Shown here piece by piece: positions 1 to 10,198 of a stretch of DNA of 33,741 bases. This stretch comes from Lacisediminihabitans sp. GTDB lineage: Bacteria > Actinomycetota > Actinomycetes > Actinomycetales > Microbacteriaceae. A program made the position numbers and the translations under genes. The notes under the pieces are model-generated. The model did no database searches, was not told the origin of the DNA, and saw nothing but the letters and a program-made list of their open reading frames with translations. Within the stretch, counting starts at the first letter, position 1, and every line of letters begins with the position of its first letter. The stretch lies in the NCBI GenBank assembly GCA_025362355.1, contig JANYGT010000098.1, positions 1-33,741 of the forward strand, written 5' to 3'.

Positions 1-68
1 CGACCATCACCCGCACCCGAACCCGGACCCCGGCGGCCAAGCCACGGCTCGATCGCTCTGGCGACCTC

Positions 69-911
69 GTGAAGGGGATCGGCGACCGTACGAGCTACCT
101 CTCTACAGCGCTTCTGCTTCTCGGAGCGCTGTACTGCCTGCTGCCGCTCGCCTGGGTGCTCATCGCCTCCACCAAATCGGGCGGCGAGCTCTTCAACACG
201 AATACCTTCGTGCCGAGCGGCCACCTCTTCGACAACATCGCGCAGCTGACCGCCTACCGGGGCGGACTCTACTGGCGATGGATGCTCAACACGGCACTCT
301 ATGCCGGTGTCGGCGCGCTCCTGTCGACGGTGGTCTCCTCGCTCGCCGGGTATGCGCTCGCGAAATACTCCTTCGCCGGCAAGGGAGCCACCTTCACGAT
401 CCTGCTCGCCGGCGTGCTCGTTCCCGGCGTGATCCTCGCCATCCCGCAGTACTTCCTTCTCGCCCAGTTCGGGCTCACCAACAGCTACTGGGCGGTGCTG
501 CTCCCGCAGATCATCAGCCCCTACGGCATCTACCTCGCCCGCATCTACGCCGCGGCATCCGTGCCGAACGACGTGATCGAAGCCGCGCGCACCGACGGCG
601 CCGGGGACTTCTACATCTTCTATCGCATCGCGACGCCGATGATGATGCCGGGGCTCGTGACGATCTTCCTTTTCCAGTTCGTCGGCATCTGGAACAACTT
701 CATATTGCCGTACATCATGCTCGGCGACGACAGGCTCTTCCCCATCACGGTCGGCCTGAGCGGGCTGCTCAACCAGGGGTCGACCGTTCCGGCGCTCTAC
801 TCGCTGGTGATCACCGGTGCGCTGCTGTCGATCATCCCGCTCATCGTGCTCTTCCTCGGTCTTCAGCGATTCTGGAAGGTCGATCTCGGTGCCGGAGCGG
901 TCAAGGCCTGA
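69..911 (+). CDS. Carbohydrate ABC transporter permease (MalG-like, binding-protein-dependent inner membrane component)
   Basis: 280 aa ORF with multiple hydrophobic segments and the EAA-type loop 'EAARTDGAGDFYIFYRIATPMMMPGL'; upstream part of the operon is outside the window. Confidence 0.93.
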   Translation: MKGIGDRTSYLSTALLLLGALYCLLPLAWVLIASTKSGGELFNTNTFVPSGHLFDNIAQLTAYRGGLYWRWMLNTALYAGVGALLSTVVSSLAGYALAKYSFAGKGATFTILLAGVLVPGVILAIPQYFLLAQFGLTNSYWAVLLPQIISPYGIYLARIYAAASVPNDVIEAARTDGAGDFYIFYRIATPMMMPGLVTIFLFQFVGIWNNFILPYIMLGDDRLFPITVGLSGLLNQGSTVPALYSLVITGALLSIIPLIVLFLGLQRFWKVDLGAGAVKA

Positions 912-953
912 CGACTCGCAGCCCGGTACGTCCCGGGCAATAGAATTCTGCAA

Positions 954-1967
954 ATGAGCACCCCCGACGCGAAGCGACCCACGATCCGGGATGTCGCACT
1001 GGTCGCCGGAGTCTCGCGAGGCACCGTCTCCCGGGTGCTCACCGGTGCGAAGTGGGTGAGCCCGGCGTCCCGGGCCGCGGTCGAGGCCGCCATCAAGAAG
1101 ACACGCTACCGGGTCAATCCGCACGCCCGAAACCTGGCGACCAGCCGCTCGAATTCGGTCGCGTTCCTGCTCACCGAATCGCAGCAGCTGCTGTTCGAGG
1201 ATCCGAACTTCTCGATGCTCGTCAGAGGCACGGCTCAGGCGCTCGCCGCGAAAGACATCTCGCTCGTGCTCATCATCGCCGGAAGCCCGGCCGAGCAGGC
1301 CCGCGCGACCGACTACATCACCGCCGGGCACGTCGACGGGGTGCTGCTGGCGTTCTCATCGCACTACGGAAACACGCTGATCGAGAGCCTGCTGACGGCC
1401 GGGATCCCGATGGTCGCCTGCGGGCAGCCGCTCGGCTTCGAGGGTCGCCTCGGCTGCGTCTCTGCGGACGACGTCGCGGGCGCCCGCAAAATGGTCGAGT
1501 ACCTGCAGAAGAAGGGTCGGAAGAAGATCGCGATCATCGCCGGCCCGGAAGACACCCCCGGCGGCGTCGGTCGCCTGGCCGGGTATCGGGCGGCACTCGG
1601 TGCCGCGTTCGACCCCGGGATGGTCGTGCACGGCGACTACAGCCGCGCCAGCGGGGTGAACGGTATGACCGCGCTGCTCGCAGCGCATCCGGAGCTCGAC
1701 GCCGTGTTCGCCGCCAATGACGTGATGGCCGCCGGCGCCATCAGCGTGCTGCAGGCTTCTGGGCGACGGGTTCCGGAGGACGTGGCCGTCGGCGGATTCG
1801 ATGACTCGGCGATCGCGTCATCCACCACTCCGACGCTCACGACGATGCGGCAGCCCTTCGACCGGATCAGCTCCGAGATGGTGCGGATGCTGCTCGAGTC
1901 GATCGGCGGCGAGCAACCGGCGACGATCACCCTGCCGACGAAGCTCATCGAGCGCGAGTCGACGTAG
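954..1967 (+). CDS. LacI family transcriptional regulator
   Basis: N-terminal HTH 'TIRDVALVAGVSRGTVSRVLTG' and C-terminal 'AAGAISVLQASGRRVPEDVAVGGFDDS' typical of LacI/GalR. Confidence 0.95.
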   Translation: MSTPDAKRPTIRDVALVAGVSRGTVSRVLTGAKWVSPASRAAVEAAIKKTRYRVNPHARNLATSRSNSVAFLLTESQQLLFEDPNFSMLVRGTAQALAAKDISLVLIIAGSPAEQARATDYITAGHVDGVLLAFSSHYGNTLIESLLTAGIPMVACGQPLGFEGRLGCVSADDVAGARKMVEYLQKKGRKKIAIIAGPEDTPGGVGRLAGYRAALGAAFDPGMVVHGDYSRASGVNGMTALLAAHPELDAVFAANDVMAAGAISVLQASGRRVPEDVAVGGFDDSAIASSTTPTLTTMRQPFDRISSEMVRMLLESIGGEQPATITLPTKLIEREST

Positions 1968-2006
1968 CGGACATCGGTCCGCAGCAACCATCGCGGTGGT
2001 CGAGGC

Positions 2007-3248
2007 TCAGCCCGGCCCGATCGCCTCCACGATCGGGCGGAACTTCATCCGCGTCTCGAGCAGTTCGCGCTGGGGCACCGACTCGGCGACGATCCCGGCG
2101 CCGGCGAAGGCCGTGATGACGGGCGGTGAGAGGTGTGGCGTCCGCACCTGGGCGCTGCGGAGTGCGACCGCCCACTCGCCGTCGCCATCCGCTCCGAGCC
2201 AGCCGACGGGGCCCGCGTAGCGACCACGGTCGAAGGGCTCGAGTTCGGCGATCACCTCGAGCGCCTTCGCGGTGGGGGTGCCGGCGACGGCGGCGGTCGG
2301 ATGCAGCGCCCGCACGAGATCGAGGGAGGTCGAGCCATCCGTCAGCTCTCCCTCTATATCGCTCGCGAGGTGCCAGAGGTTCGGCAGCTTGAGGGTGAAC
2401 GGCATCTCGCTCGCGGTGACATCCGCGCTGTGGAGCCGCAGGGATGCGAGCACGTTCTGCACGGCGAACTGGTGCTCGTCCTGGTCTTTGGCCGAGGTGG
2501 CGAGGGCCGTCGCCGCGGCCTGGTCGGACTCGGCGTCCGTTCCGCGGGCGGCACTCCCGGCGAGAACGCGGGCGGTGACCGAACCGCGGTCGACGGTCAC
2601 GAGGGTCTCCGGACTCGCGCCGAGGAAGCCGTCGACGCAGAAGGTCCAGCAGTCCGGGTACCGGGTCGCGAGGCTGTCGATGATGCGACGGATGTCGGCT
2701 CCCGCCGGCAGCGTCGCCGTCGCGTCGCGGGCGAGCACGACCTTGCTCAGCTCGTGGTGCTGGATGCGGGAGACCGCCGTCGCGACCGCGGCGACGTACC
2801 CCGCCCGGTCGAGACTTCCCTGGTCGAGCACCACCGAGAACGGCTCGCCGAGCGGCGTGGCCGGGGGCAGCCCGGCGAAGGTGCTGTCGACGGTCGTCAC
2901 CCAGCAGCGGTCGTGATCCCGTCCGATGATCACGGAGGGCACGATGAGCACGCTCTTCTCCGCCGAGTGGTCGCTGAACGCGAAGCTGCCGAGGGCGATG
3001 AGGCCGGTTCCGGTGCGGGCAAGCGGGTCGGTGATCGTGGCAGCCGATACGACCGACAGCCAGGTCGCCGCGGCATCCGCGAACCGATCGGGTCCGGTGA
3101 ACTCGAGCCTCAGCGCCTCGCCGAGTCCGACGAGTCCGAAGCCGCGCCGTGACCACAGAAGCGGATGCTCCCGGTCGAGCAACGGCACCAGCGCGCCGGG
3201 GTCCGCCGTCTCGGTCGTCACGACTTTCAGCGCGGGAAATTCTGGCAC
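2007..3248 (-). CDS. menF: Isochorismate synthase (chorismate-binding enzyme)
   Basis: 'ELSKVVLARDATA', 'GASPETLVTV', 'LAGSAARGTDAESD', 'LHPTAAVAGTPTAKAL', 'GRYAGPVGWLGADGDGEWAVALRSAQV' chorismate-binding motifs; next to menG. Confidence 0.9.
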   Translation of the reverse strand: MPEFPALKVVTTETADPGALVPLLDREHPLLWSRRGFGLVGLGEALRLEFTGPDRFADAAATWLSVVSAATITDPLARTGTGLIALGSFAFSDHSAEKSVLIVPSVIIGRDHDRCWVTTVDSTFAGLPPATPLGEPFSVVLDQGSLDRAGYVAAVATAVSRIQHHELSKVVLARDATATLPAGADIRRIIDSLATRYPDCWTFCVDGFLGASPETLVTVDRGSVTARVLAGSAARGTDAESDQAAATALATSAKDQDEHQFAVQNVLASLRLHSADVTASEMPFTLKLPNLWHLASDIEGELTDGSTSLDLVRALHPTAAVAGTPTAKALEVIAELEPFDRGRYAGPVGWLGADGDGEWAVALRSAQVRTPHLSPPVITAFAGAGIVAESVPQRELLETRMKFRPIVEAIGPG

Positions 3249-3316
3249 TCATCCAGACTATCCGTGCCGCCGTCAAGGCCCGTCGGCATACAGCAACGCT
3301 CAACTAGACTTGTCGG

Positions 3317-4114
3317 GTGGCGACAGCAGACCTGGAAAAGCAACCCGATGAGGTTGCGGCGATGTTCGACGAGGTCGCAAAGCACTACGACCGCACGAAC
3401 GGTGTGCTGTCGATGGGTAACTCGCTCATCTGGCGCATCGCGACGGTGAAGGCCGTCGCCCCGAAAGCCGGCGAGAAGATCCTCGACCTCGCCGCCGGCA
3501 CCGGCACGAGTTCCGTCGCACTCGCCAAGACCGGAGCGGATGTCACGGCCGCCGACTTCTCCGCCGGAATGATCGCGGTGGGCCGCCGTAAGCATCCCGG
3601 ATTCACCTTCGTCGAGGCCGACGCGATGGCACTCCCCTTCGCCGACGACGAGTTCGACGCGGTGACCATCTCGTTCGGCCTCCGCAACGTCGAAGACCCG
3701 AAGAAGGCGCTGTCCGAGATGTTCCGGGTGCTGAAGCCCGGCGGTCGGCTGGTCGTCTGCGAGTTCTCCAAGCCGCCGCGGGCGCTCTTCCGAGCCGGCT
3801 ACAACGCTTACATGCGCTACATCATGCCGGCGGTCGTAGACGCCACAAGCTCGAACCCCGAGGCGTACACCTACCTCGCCGACTCCATCCGCGAATGGCC
3901 CGACCAGGTGACCCTCAGCCAGTGGATCCGCGGGGCCGGGTTCACCCGCGTCGCCTACCGCAACCTCACCGTCGGGGTCGTCGCGCTGCACCGCGGCCAC
4001 AAGCCGGCACGCCTGTCGGCCAAGCGCGCAGCCCGCAAGCGCGTCGTGACGGAGACCATCGAACGGGATTCCGTCGACATCCCTCCCACTGAGCCCGAGG
4101 CTACGAAGTCCTAG
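3317..4114 (+). CDS. menG: Demethylmenaquinone methyltransferase (UbiE/MenG)
   Basis: 'VAAMFDEVAKHYDRTNGVLSMG', 'ILDLAAGTGTSSVALAKTGADVTAADFS', 'FGLRNVEDPKKALSEMFRVLKPGGRLVVCEFSKP' motifs; GTG start. Confidence 0.95.
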   Translation: MATADLEKQPDEVAAMFDEVAKHYDRTNGVLSMGNSLIWRIATVKAVAPKAGEKILDLAAGTGTSSVALAKTGADVTAADFSAGMIAVGRRKHPGFTFVEADAMALPFADDEFDAVTISFGLRNVEDPKKALSEMFRVLKPGGRLVVCEFSKPPRALFRAGYNAYMRYIMPAVVDATSSNPEAYTYLADSIREWPDQVTLSQWIRGAGFTRVAYRNLTVGVVALHRGHKPARLSAKRAARKRVVTETIERDSVDIPPTEPEATKS

Positions 4115-4126
4115 TACTTCGTCACA

Positions 4127-5251
4127 GTGCGAATCGATACGAGCGAACGGTTAGGTGAGACAGTGACCCCGAGCATGCCGCTCGCTCGCCGCAGCACCCT
4201 GAACTCGGCTCTCGGTCTCGGCGACAAGCTCTTCTCAACCCCGAGCGAGCGCCGTTTCGCCGCCGCGATCGAGGCCGGACTCGATGCGGTCGAGGTCGGC
4301 CTGTTCAACGAGATGACCTTCGCCGACCAGCTCGCCGACGTGACGACACGCTACCTGCTGCAGGCGGGCGGAAAGCGCATCCGCCCGACGCTCGCACTCC
4401 TCACCGCACAGCTGGGCGACGGCGGGAACGACGCGGTCGTGAAGGCCGCGGAATCCCTCGAGATCACCCATCTCGCCTCCCTCTACCACGACGACGTGAT
4501 GGACGAGGCGAGCATGCGCCGCGGGGTTCCCACCGCGCAGAACGTCTGGGGCAACTCGGTCGCGATCCTCACCGGCGACCTGCTCTTCGCCCGGGCTTCC
4601 AAGCTGATGGCGAGCCTCGGCGAGGGTGCGATCCAGCTGCAGGCCGACACCTTCGAGCGACTGTGCCTCGGCCAGCTGCGCGAGACGATGGGACCACGGG
4701 ACGACGAGGATCCGATCGCGCACTACATCCAGGTGCTCGCCGACAAGACCGGGTCGCTGATCGCGGCCGCCGGCCAGATGGGGATCATCTTCAGCAACGC
4801 GCCGGCCGAATACCGCGCACCGGTCATGGTCTTCGGCGAGAAGGTCGGTATCGCCTTCCAGCTCATTGACGACGTCATCGACCTCGCCGCTCAACAGGAG
4901 CAGACGGGCAAAACCCCCGGCACCGACCTGCGCTCGGGAGTCTCGACGCTTCCGCTGCTCTATCTGCGCGATCTCGCGAAGACGGATCCGGATGCCGCCG
5001 ACCTGCTCACCCGCATCGAACGGGACGTGAACGCCGCGCACTACGGCGACGCCGAGAACGGCGCTACCGACGAAGAGGATCTCGCCGCGGCCATCGCGGA
5101 GCTCCGCGACCACGAGGTAACGAAGCGCACGCTCGACGAGGCGCGCCAGTGGGCCCGCGAAGCGGTCGAAGCGCTCGCCCCCCTACCCGACGGCCCGGTC
5201 AAGAAGGCCATGACCCGCTTCGCCGAATCGATCGTCGAACGAAGCGCCTGA
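4127..5251 (+). CDS. Polyprenyl diphosphate synthase (trans-isoprenyl; probably the menaquinone side-chain enzyme). The true start may be GTG at 4163
   Basis: Both Asp-rich motifs: 'YHDDVMDEASMRRG' (FARM) and 'QLIDDVIDLAAQ' (SARM); 'GGKRIRPTLALL'. Confidence 0.95.
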   Translation: MRIDTSERLGETVTPSMPLARRSTLNSALGLGDKLFSTPSERRFAAAIEAGLDAVEVGLFNEMTFADQLADVTTRYLLQAGGKRIRPTLALLTAQLGDGGNDAVVKAAESLEITHLASLYHDDVMDEASMRRGVPTAQNVWGNSVAILTGDLLFARASKLMASLGEGAIQLQADTFERLCLGQLRETMGPRDDEDPIAHYIQVLADKTGSLIAAAGQMGIIFSNAPAEYRAPVMVFGEKVGIAFQLIDDVIDLAAQQEQTGKTPGTDLRSGVSTLPLLYLRDLAKTDPDAADLLTRIERDVNAAHYGDAENGATDEEDLAAAIAELRDHEVTKRTLDEARQWAREAVEALAPLPDGPVKKAMTRFAESIVERSA

Positions 5252-5299
5252 AGCACTGAGCGGGTCGGAGAAGCTCCGGCCTCACCTGGAGGAATCACT

Positions 5300-6655
5300 G
5301 TGTCGAAATTGAGACTGGCCATCGTCGGGGCGGGTCCTGCGGGAATCTACGCCGCAGACATCCTGCTGAAGGCGGAGAAGCACTTCGACGTCTCGATCGA
5401 CCTCTTCGAGCAGCTCCCCGCTCCCTACGGTCTCGTGCGCTACGGTGTCGCGCCCGATCATCCGCGCATCAAGGGCATCATCACGGCGCTGCGTGACGTG
5501 CTCGACTCCGGCCAGATCCGCTTCTTCGGCAACGTGCTCTATGGTCGCGACATCACCCTCGACGACCTGAAGACGCACTACAACGCCGTGATCTTCTCGA
5601 CCGGGGCGATCCGGGATGCAGCACTCGACATCCCCGGCATCCACCTCGACGGCAGCTACGGCGCCGCAGACTTCGTCAGCTGGTACGACGGACACCCCGA
5701 TGTGCCGCGCGAGTGGCCGCTGACTGCCGAGAGCGTCGCCGTCATCGGCAACGGGAACGTCGCGCTCGACGTCGCCCGCATCCTCTCCAAGCACGCGGAT
5801 GACCTGCTGCCGACCGAGATCCCCGACAACGTCTACAGCGCGCTCGCGGCGTCACCGGTGACCGACGTGCACGTCTTCGGGCGACGCGGACCGGCGCAGG
5901 TGAAGTTCTCCCCGCTGGAGCTGCGAGAGCTCGGCGAGCTTCGCGACGTCGACATGATCCTCTACGAGGAGGACTTCGACTACGACGAGGCGTCGAAGGC
6001 GGCGATCGCCGCGAACAAACAGGTCATGGTCATCGACAAGGTGCTCACCCAGTGGCGCACGCGGGAGACCGGCTCGGCCTCACGGCGGCTGCACCTGCAC
6101 TTCTACGCGAATCCGATCGAGGTCGTCGGAAGCGGCGGTTCCGTCTCGGCGCTCCGCTACGAGCGGATGGTCCCGGATGCCGCGGGTGGCGTCACCGGCA
6201 CCGGCGAGATCCGCGAGGTCCCCATCCAAGCGATCTACCGCGCGGTCGGCTACTTCGGTTCGCCGCTCGACGAGATCCCGTTCGACGACCGCCGCGGCGT
6301 CATCCCGAACCGCGAGGGCCAGGTGCTGAGCGACGCGGGATCCGAGCAGCTGCACGGCGTGTACGCGACCGGCTGGATCAAGCGTGGCCCGGTCGGGCTC
6401 ATCGGCCACACCAAGAGCGACGCGATGGAGACCATCCGCAACCTGATGAACGACGAGGCGAGCTGGTGGATGCCGTCATCCCCCGACGAGGCGTCCATCG
6501 TCGAGCTTCTCGACTCGCGCAACGTGAAGTACACGAACCTCGACGGCTGGCACCGTCTCGACGAGCACGAGCTCTCGCTCGGCGCGCCGGTCGGACGCAC
6601 CCGCATCAAGGTCGTTCCACGCGACGAGATGGTCAGGGTGTCGCGGGCGGAGTGA
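5300..6655 (+). CDS. FAD-dependent ferredoxin-NADP(+) reductase, FprA-like
   Basis: 'RLAIVGAGPAGIYAADILL', 'VAVIGNGNVALDVARIL', 'GVYATGWIKRGPVGLIGHTKSDAMETI' typical of FprA/adrenodoxin-reductase-like proteins. Confidence 0.93.
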   Translation: MSKLRLAIVGAGPAGIYAADILLKAEKHFDVSIDLFEQLPAPYGLVRYGVAPDHPRIKGIITALRDVLDSGQIRFFGNVLYGRDITLDDLKTHYNAVIFSTGAIRDAALDIPGIHLDGSYGAADFVSWYDGHPDVPREWPLTAESVAVIGNGNVALDVARILSKHADDLLPTEIPDNVYSALAASPVTDVHVFGRRGPAQVKFSPLELRELGELRDVDMILYEEDFDYDEASKAAIAANKQVMVIDKVLTQWRTRETGSASRRLHLHFYANPIEVVGSGGSVSALRYERMVPDAAGGVTGTGEIREVPIQAIYRAVGYFGSPLDEIPFDDRRGVIPNREGQVLSDAGSEQLHGVYATGWIKRGPVGLIGHTKSDAMETIRNLMNDEASWWMPSSPDEASIVELLDSRNVKYTNLDGWHRLDEHELSLGAPVGRTRIKVVPRDEMVRVSRAE

Positions 6656-7208
6656 CACCGGGTCGGATGGCGGAGTTCCATTCGCCGCGCAGCACCCCAT
6701 AGACGACGCTGTCGAAGCGCTCGCCCCGCACAGACCTTGCTTGGCGATAGCGGGCCTCCTCCGTGAAGCCGAGCTTCTGACCGATGCGGCACATGCCGAC
6801 GTTGCCCGACCAGGTCGAGAAATCCAGTCGCACCACGTCGGTGGTGGCGAACAGGTAGTCGGTCCAGAGCGCGAGGGCCTCGGTGCCGAGGCCACCCGAC
6901 CAGCTGGCCGGGTCGTAGAGCACGATGCCCATGCGACGCCAGTCGCTCTCCTCGGACTCGAAGTACCAGGAGACCGTGCCGAGCAGCGCATCGCTGTGGC
7001 CCGCGGCGATGACCAGTTGGCGGCGGGGCGTCGGCCAGTCGCCGCGGGCGACGCGCTGGGTGAGGCGGGCGGCCGCGACATCCGATTCCGTCTCGGTCGG
7101 TCTGCGAAAATAGGGGCCGTCCCAGTTTTGCCACTCGTGCCCTGGGTCGAGCCACCGACGGTAGATCGGGATGTCGTCGAGCCGCCAGTCGCGGAGGGTG
7201 ACGGTCAC
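6633..7208 (-). CDS. GNAT family N-acetyltransferase; likely GTG start at 7208, since the longer ORF-track start at 7280 overlaps the cls 3' end
   Basis: 'WSGGLGTEALALWTDYLFATTDVVRLDFSTWSGNVGMCRIGQKLGFTEEARYRQARSV' is a GNAT fold C-terminal region. Confidence 0.85.
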   Translation of the reverse strand: MTVTLRDWRLDDIPIYRRWLDPGHEWQNWDGPYFRRPTETESDVAAARLTQRVARGDWPTPRRQLVIAAGHSDALLGTVSWYFESEESDWRRMGIVLYDPASWSGGLGTEALALWTDYLFATTDVVRLDFSTWSGNVGMCRIGQKLGFTEEARYRQARSVRGERFDSVVYGVLRGEWNSAIRPGVTPPATP

Positions 7209-7210
7209 GG

Positions 7211-8674
7211 CTACTGAAGGGCGGCGGTCAGGCGCGCGATGTTGTCGAGCACCTTCGAGCGGAGTGGGCGTTTCAGCCATTCCTCGAGGAAGAGCTCGCG
7301 GCTGTCTTCACGGTTGGACTGCTCGACCTCGCGCATCCGTTCGACGGCATCCCGTCCGCGCATCATGATCGAGATCTCGTAGTCGAGGCTGAAGGAGCGC
7401 ATGTCCATGTTGCTCGAGCCGATCACCGCGACCTCGTCGTCGATGGTGATGTGCTTCGCGTGCAGGATCGTCGGAGATTCGTAAAGCCAGATTCGCACCC
7501 CGGCTCGCAAGAGCGCCTCGTAGTAGCTGCGCTGAGCGTGGTAGACGACGGCCTGGTCGGCCACGGCCGAGACGAACAGCTGAACGTCGAGCCCGCGATA
7601 GGCCGCCGTCGTGATGGCGTAGAGCATCGAATCGTCGGGCACGAAATACGGGGTCGTGATGATGACCTTCCGCTCCGCGCTGTACACAAGGGCGTTGAAG
7701 AGGCGCAGGTTGTTCTCGAGATCGAAACCGGGGCCGCTCGGCACCACCTGGGCATCCAGGGCGTGACGCAGCTTCGGACGCGTGTCGACGTAGGCCTCGC
7801 GCAGCAGCAGCTCGTTCGTCTCGCTGTACCAGTCGGTCACGAAGAGGGCGTTGATTCCGGCGACGACAGGGCCCTCGAAGCGCACCATGAAGTCTTTCCA
7901 CTCGAGCCCGCGGCGGATGTTTCCCCGTTTGTTGTAGCTGCGGTCGATCACGTTCTGCGACCCGGTGAACGCCTCTTCGCCATCGATCACGAGGATCTTG
8001 CGATGGTTGCGCAGATCTGGTCGCTGCATCTTCCCGCGCAGCGGCTGGATGGGGAGCATCACCTGCCACTTCGCGCCCATCTGGGTCAGCCGTCGCTTGG
8101 TGCGCCCGAAGTGCGGGGAGCGGAGACACGCGATGTGATCCATCAGCACCCGCACCGTCACCCCGCGCTTGATCGCCGCCTCGAGCGCGTCGAAGAACGG
8201 GGCCGTCGTGTCGTCGAGGGCGATGATGTAGAACTCGACGTGCACGTAGTGGGTTGCGGTGCCGATCGCGTCGGCCATCGCGGCGAGCGACTCGTCGTAT
8301 TCCGTGTAGAGCTCCGCCGTATTGCCGCCGGCGAGCGGCATCGACCCGAGGGTGCGGTTGAGCTCGACGATCGGGTTCAGCCAGGTCGGGAAGGTCGCGT
8401 CTTTGGTGACGAGATCCATCCCCTCCGTCGTCTCGAGGATGTACTCGTTGATCTCCCGCTGCTTCTCCCGCCGGCTCTTCGGCAGCCGCGTGCTGCCGAT
8501 CAGCAGGAACAGGATGATGCCGAGATACGGAATGAGGAAGATCGCGAGCAGCCAGGCGGTCGCCGTCTGCGGCTTTCGATTCTGCGGCACGTACACGACG
8601 GCCAGCACCCGGATGATCACGTCGACGACGATGACCGTCACCGCATAGACGGCACCGAGCGTGTTCGGATTCAC
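7211..8674 (-). CDS. cls: Cardiolipin synthase (phospholipase D superfamily)
   Basis: Two HKD motifs 'HRKILVIDGEEAFTGSQN' and 'HAKHITIDDEVAVIGSSNMD' plus N-terminal TM pair. Confidence 0.95.
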   Translation of the reverse strand: MNPNTLGAVYAVTVIVVDVIIRVLAVVYVPQNRKPQTATAWLLAIFLIPYLGIILFLLIGSTRLPKSRREKQREINEYILETTEGMDLVTKDATFPTWLNPIVELNRTLGSMPLAGGNTAELYTEYDESLAAMADAIGTATHYVHVEFYIIALDDTTAPFFDALEAAIKRGVTVRVLMDHIACLRSPHFGRTKRRLTQMGAKWQVMLPIQPLRGKMQRPDLRNHRKILVIDGEEAFTGSQNVIDRSYNKRGNIRRGLEWKDFMVRFEGPVVAGINALFVTDWYSETNELLLREAYVDTRPKLRHALDAQVVPSGPGFDLENNLRLFNALVYSAERKVIITTPYFVPDDSMLYAITTAAYRGLDVQLFVSAVADQAVVYHAQRSYYEALLRAGVRIWLYESPTILHAKHITIDDEVAVIGSSNMDMRSFSLDYEISIMMRGRDAVERMREVEQSNREDSRELFLEEWLKRPLRSKVLDNIARLTAALQ

Positions 8675-9162
8675 CGGAAGTTGACGAACTGCAGGTCGAC
8701 TTCGATCGAGTCGGACCCCTTGAGAAGCGTCATCGTTGCCTGGAGGTCATCGCGGCTCTTCGACGTCACGCGGAGTTCGTCGCCCTGGATCTGGGACTTG
8801 ACACTCTTCGGCCCCTCGTCGCGGATGATCTTCGAGATCTTCTTGGCGTCCTCAGACGAGATGCCGTTCTTCAGCGAGATGTCGATGCGGTATTCCTTGC
8901 CCGAGGCATAGGGCTCTCCGGCGTCGAGACTGCGCAGACTGATGCCGCGCTTGATGAACTTGGCTTCGAGCACCTCGAGAACGGCCTTCACCCGGTCTTC
9001 GGATGACGCCTTCAACAGCAGCTTCTCACCGCTCCAGTCCACCTCGGCGCCGACGTTCTTGAAGTCATACCGCTGGGCAATCTCCTTCTGAGCCTGATGG
9101 AGTGCGTTGTCGGCCTCCATCTTGTCGACCTTGCTCACGATGTCAAAGGTTGGATCTGCCAT
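8671..9162 (-). CDS. YajQ family (UPF0234) nucleotide-binding protein
   Basis: 'PTFDIVSKVDKMEADNALHQAQKEIAQRYDFK' N-terminus and 'KSVKSQIQGDELRVTSKSRDDLQATM' are diagnostic of YajQ. Confidence 0.96.
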   Translation of the reverse strand: MADPTFDIVSKVDKMEADNALHQAQKEIAQRYDFKNVGAEVDWSGEKLLLKASSEDRVKAVLEVLEAKFIKRGISLRSLDAGEPYASGKEYRIDISLKNGISSEDAKKISKIIRDEGPKSVKSQIQGDELRVTSKSRDDLQATMTLLKGSDSIEVDLQFVNFR

Positions 9163-9203
9163 GCCAGCAGTTTAACGGGCCGTTCGCGGCATGATGGATG
9201 CAC

Positions 9204-9957
9204 GATGCGAATCCTTCGGCGGGTGGTGCTCATCGTGGTGGCGAGTGTCGGTGGCCTCGCGCTCCTCGCGGCGATCATCGTGCTCGCGGTGCCGGATGCG
9301 CAGAGGTACGTTCCGGGGCTGCAGGCGACGACGGCGCGGTATGCGAGGGCCGCGCCCGTGACGGCCGCCGAGCATCCATCCGGAGTGGGCATCGCCGTGG
9401 TCGCTGATCCGGCCTGGATCGCCAGGACTGCCGCGGCGACCGGCATCCCGCCGCGGGCACTCGCAGCGTACGCAGGGGCCGCAATCACCCAGGACGCCGA
9501 CTCGACCTGCGGAATGGGGTGGAACACGCTCGCCGGCATCGGGGAGGTCGAGTCGAGGCACGGCACGATCTTCGGCGGGGCTCTCGCAGCGGATGGTGCC
9601 GCCACCCCGCCGATCTTCGGTGTGACGCTCGACGGCGCCTCGACCGCCCACGTGCCCGACTCCGACAAGGGTGCGATCGACGGAGACCCGACCGGTGATC
9701 GCGCCGTCGGGCCGATGCAGCTCATCCCGGAGGCCTGGCGAAACTGGCATACCGACGGCTCAGCCGACGGGAGGGAAGATCCGCAGAACATCGACGACGC
9801 GACGCTGGCGGCGAGCCACTACCTGTGCCGGGCCGGCGGGAATCTCTCAACCGAGGCCGGCTGGCGCAAGGCGGTGCTCGCCTACAACCGTTCCGATCAG
9901 TACCTGACCGATGTGATCCGTTACGCCACGCTGTATGCCGAAGAGGCAGCCGGTTGA
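9204..9957 (+). CDS. Lytic transglycosylase-like secreted/membrane-anchored protein; start taken as ATG 9204
   Basis: Single N-terminal TM, 'GIGEVESRHGTIFGG', 'AVGPMQLIPEAWRNW', 'NIDDATLAASHYLCRAGG' SLT-like motifs. Confidence 0.85.
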
Positions 9958-10008
9958 GTGCGACGGCCGTCGACCCTGTATTCTTGACGAGCGCGTTTAA
10001 CGTGCACT

Positions 10009-10090
10009 GGCAAGTTACCCAAGTGGCCAAAGGGATCTGACTGTAAATCAGCCGTCTACGACTTCGTGAGTTCGAATCTCGCACTTGCCA
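10009..10090 (+). tRNA. tRNA-Tyr (anticodon GTA)
   Basis: Acceptor GGCAAGT/ACTTGCC closes; anticodon stem-loop CTGACTGTAAATCAG; long variable arm; TTCGAAT T-loop. Confidence 0.93.
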
Positions 10091-10097
10091 CACAGCA

Positions 10098-10130
10098 GGG
10101 CCCGGTTTTCGACCGGGCCCTTTCTGTTTT
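10098..10130 (+). terminator. Rho-independent terminator downstream of tRNA-Tyr
   Basis: Perfect 9-bp stem GGGCCCGGT / ACCGGGCCC followed by TTTCTGTTTT. Confidence 0.88.
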
Positions 10131-10198
10131 ACGGGAGCAGCCCGACCCCGTGAGCTCCCGACCCAGTGAGTCGGGCGTGACCGGCTAGGGTCGGCAGC

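Noticed and set aside
1945-3303. 452-aa minus-strand ORF overlapping menF
   Set aside because: Out-of-frame high-GC artefact; menF in the alternative frame has recognisable conserved motifs
7451-8911. 486-aa plus-strand ORF
   Set aside because: Antisense to the cardiolipin synthase gene and lacks protein-family signatures
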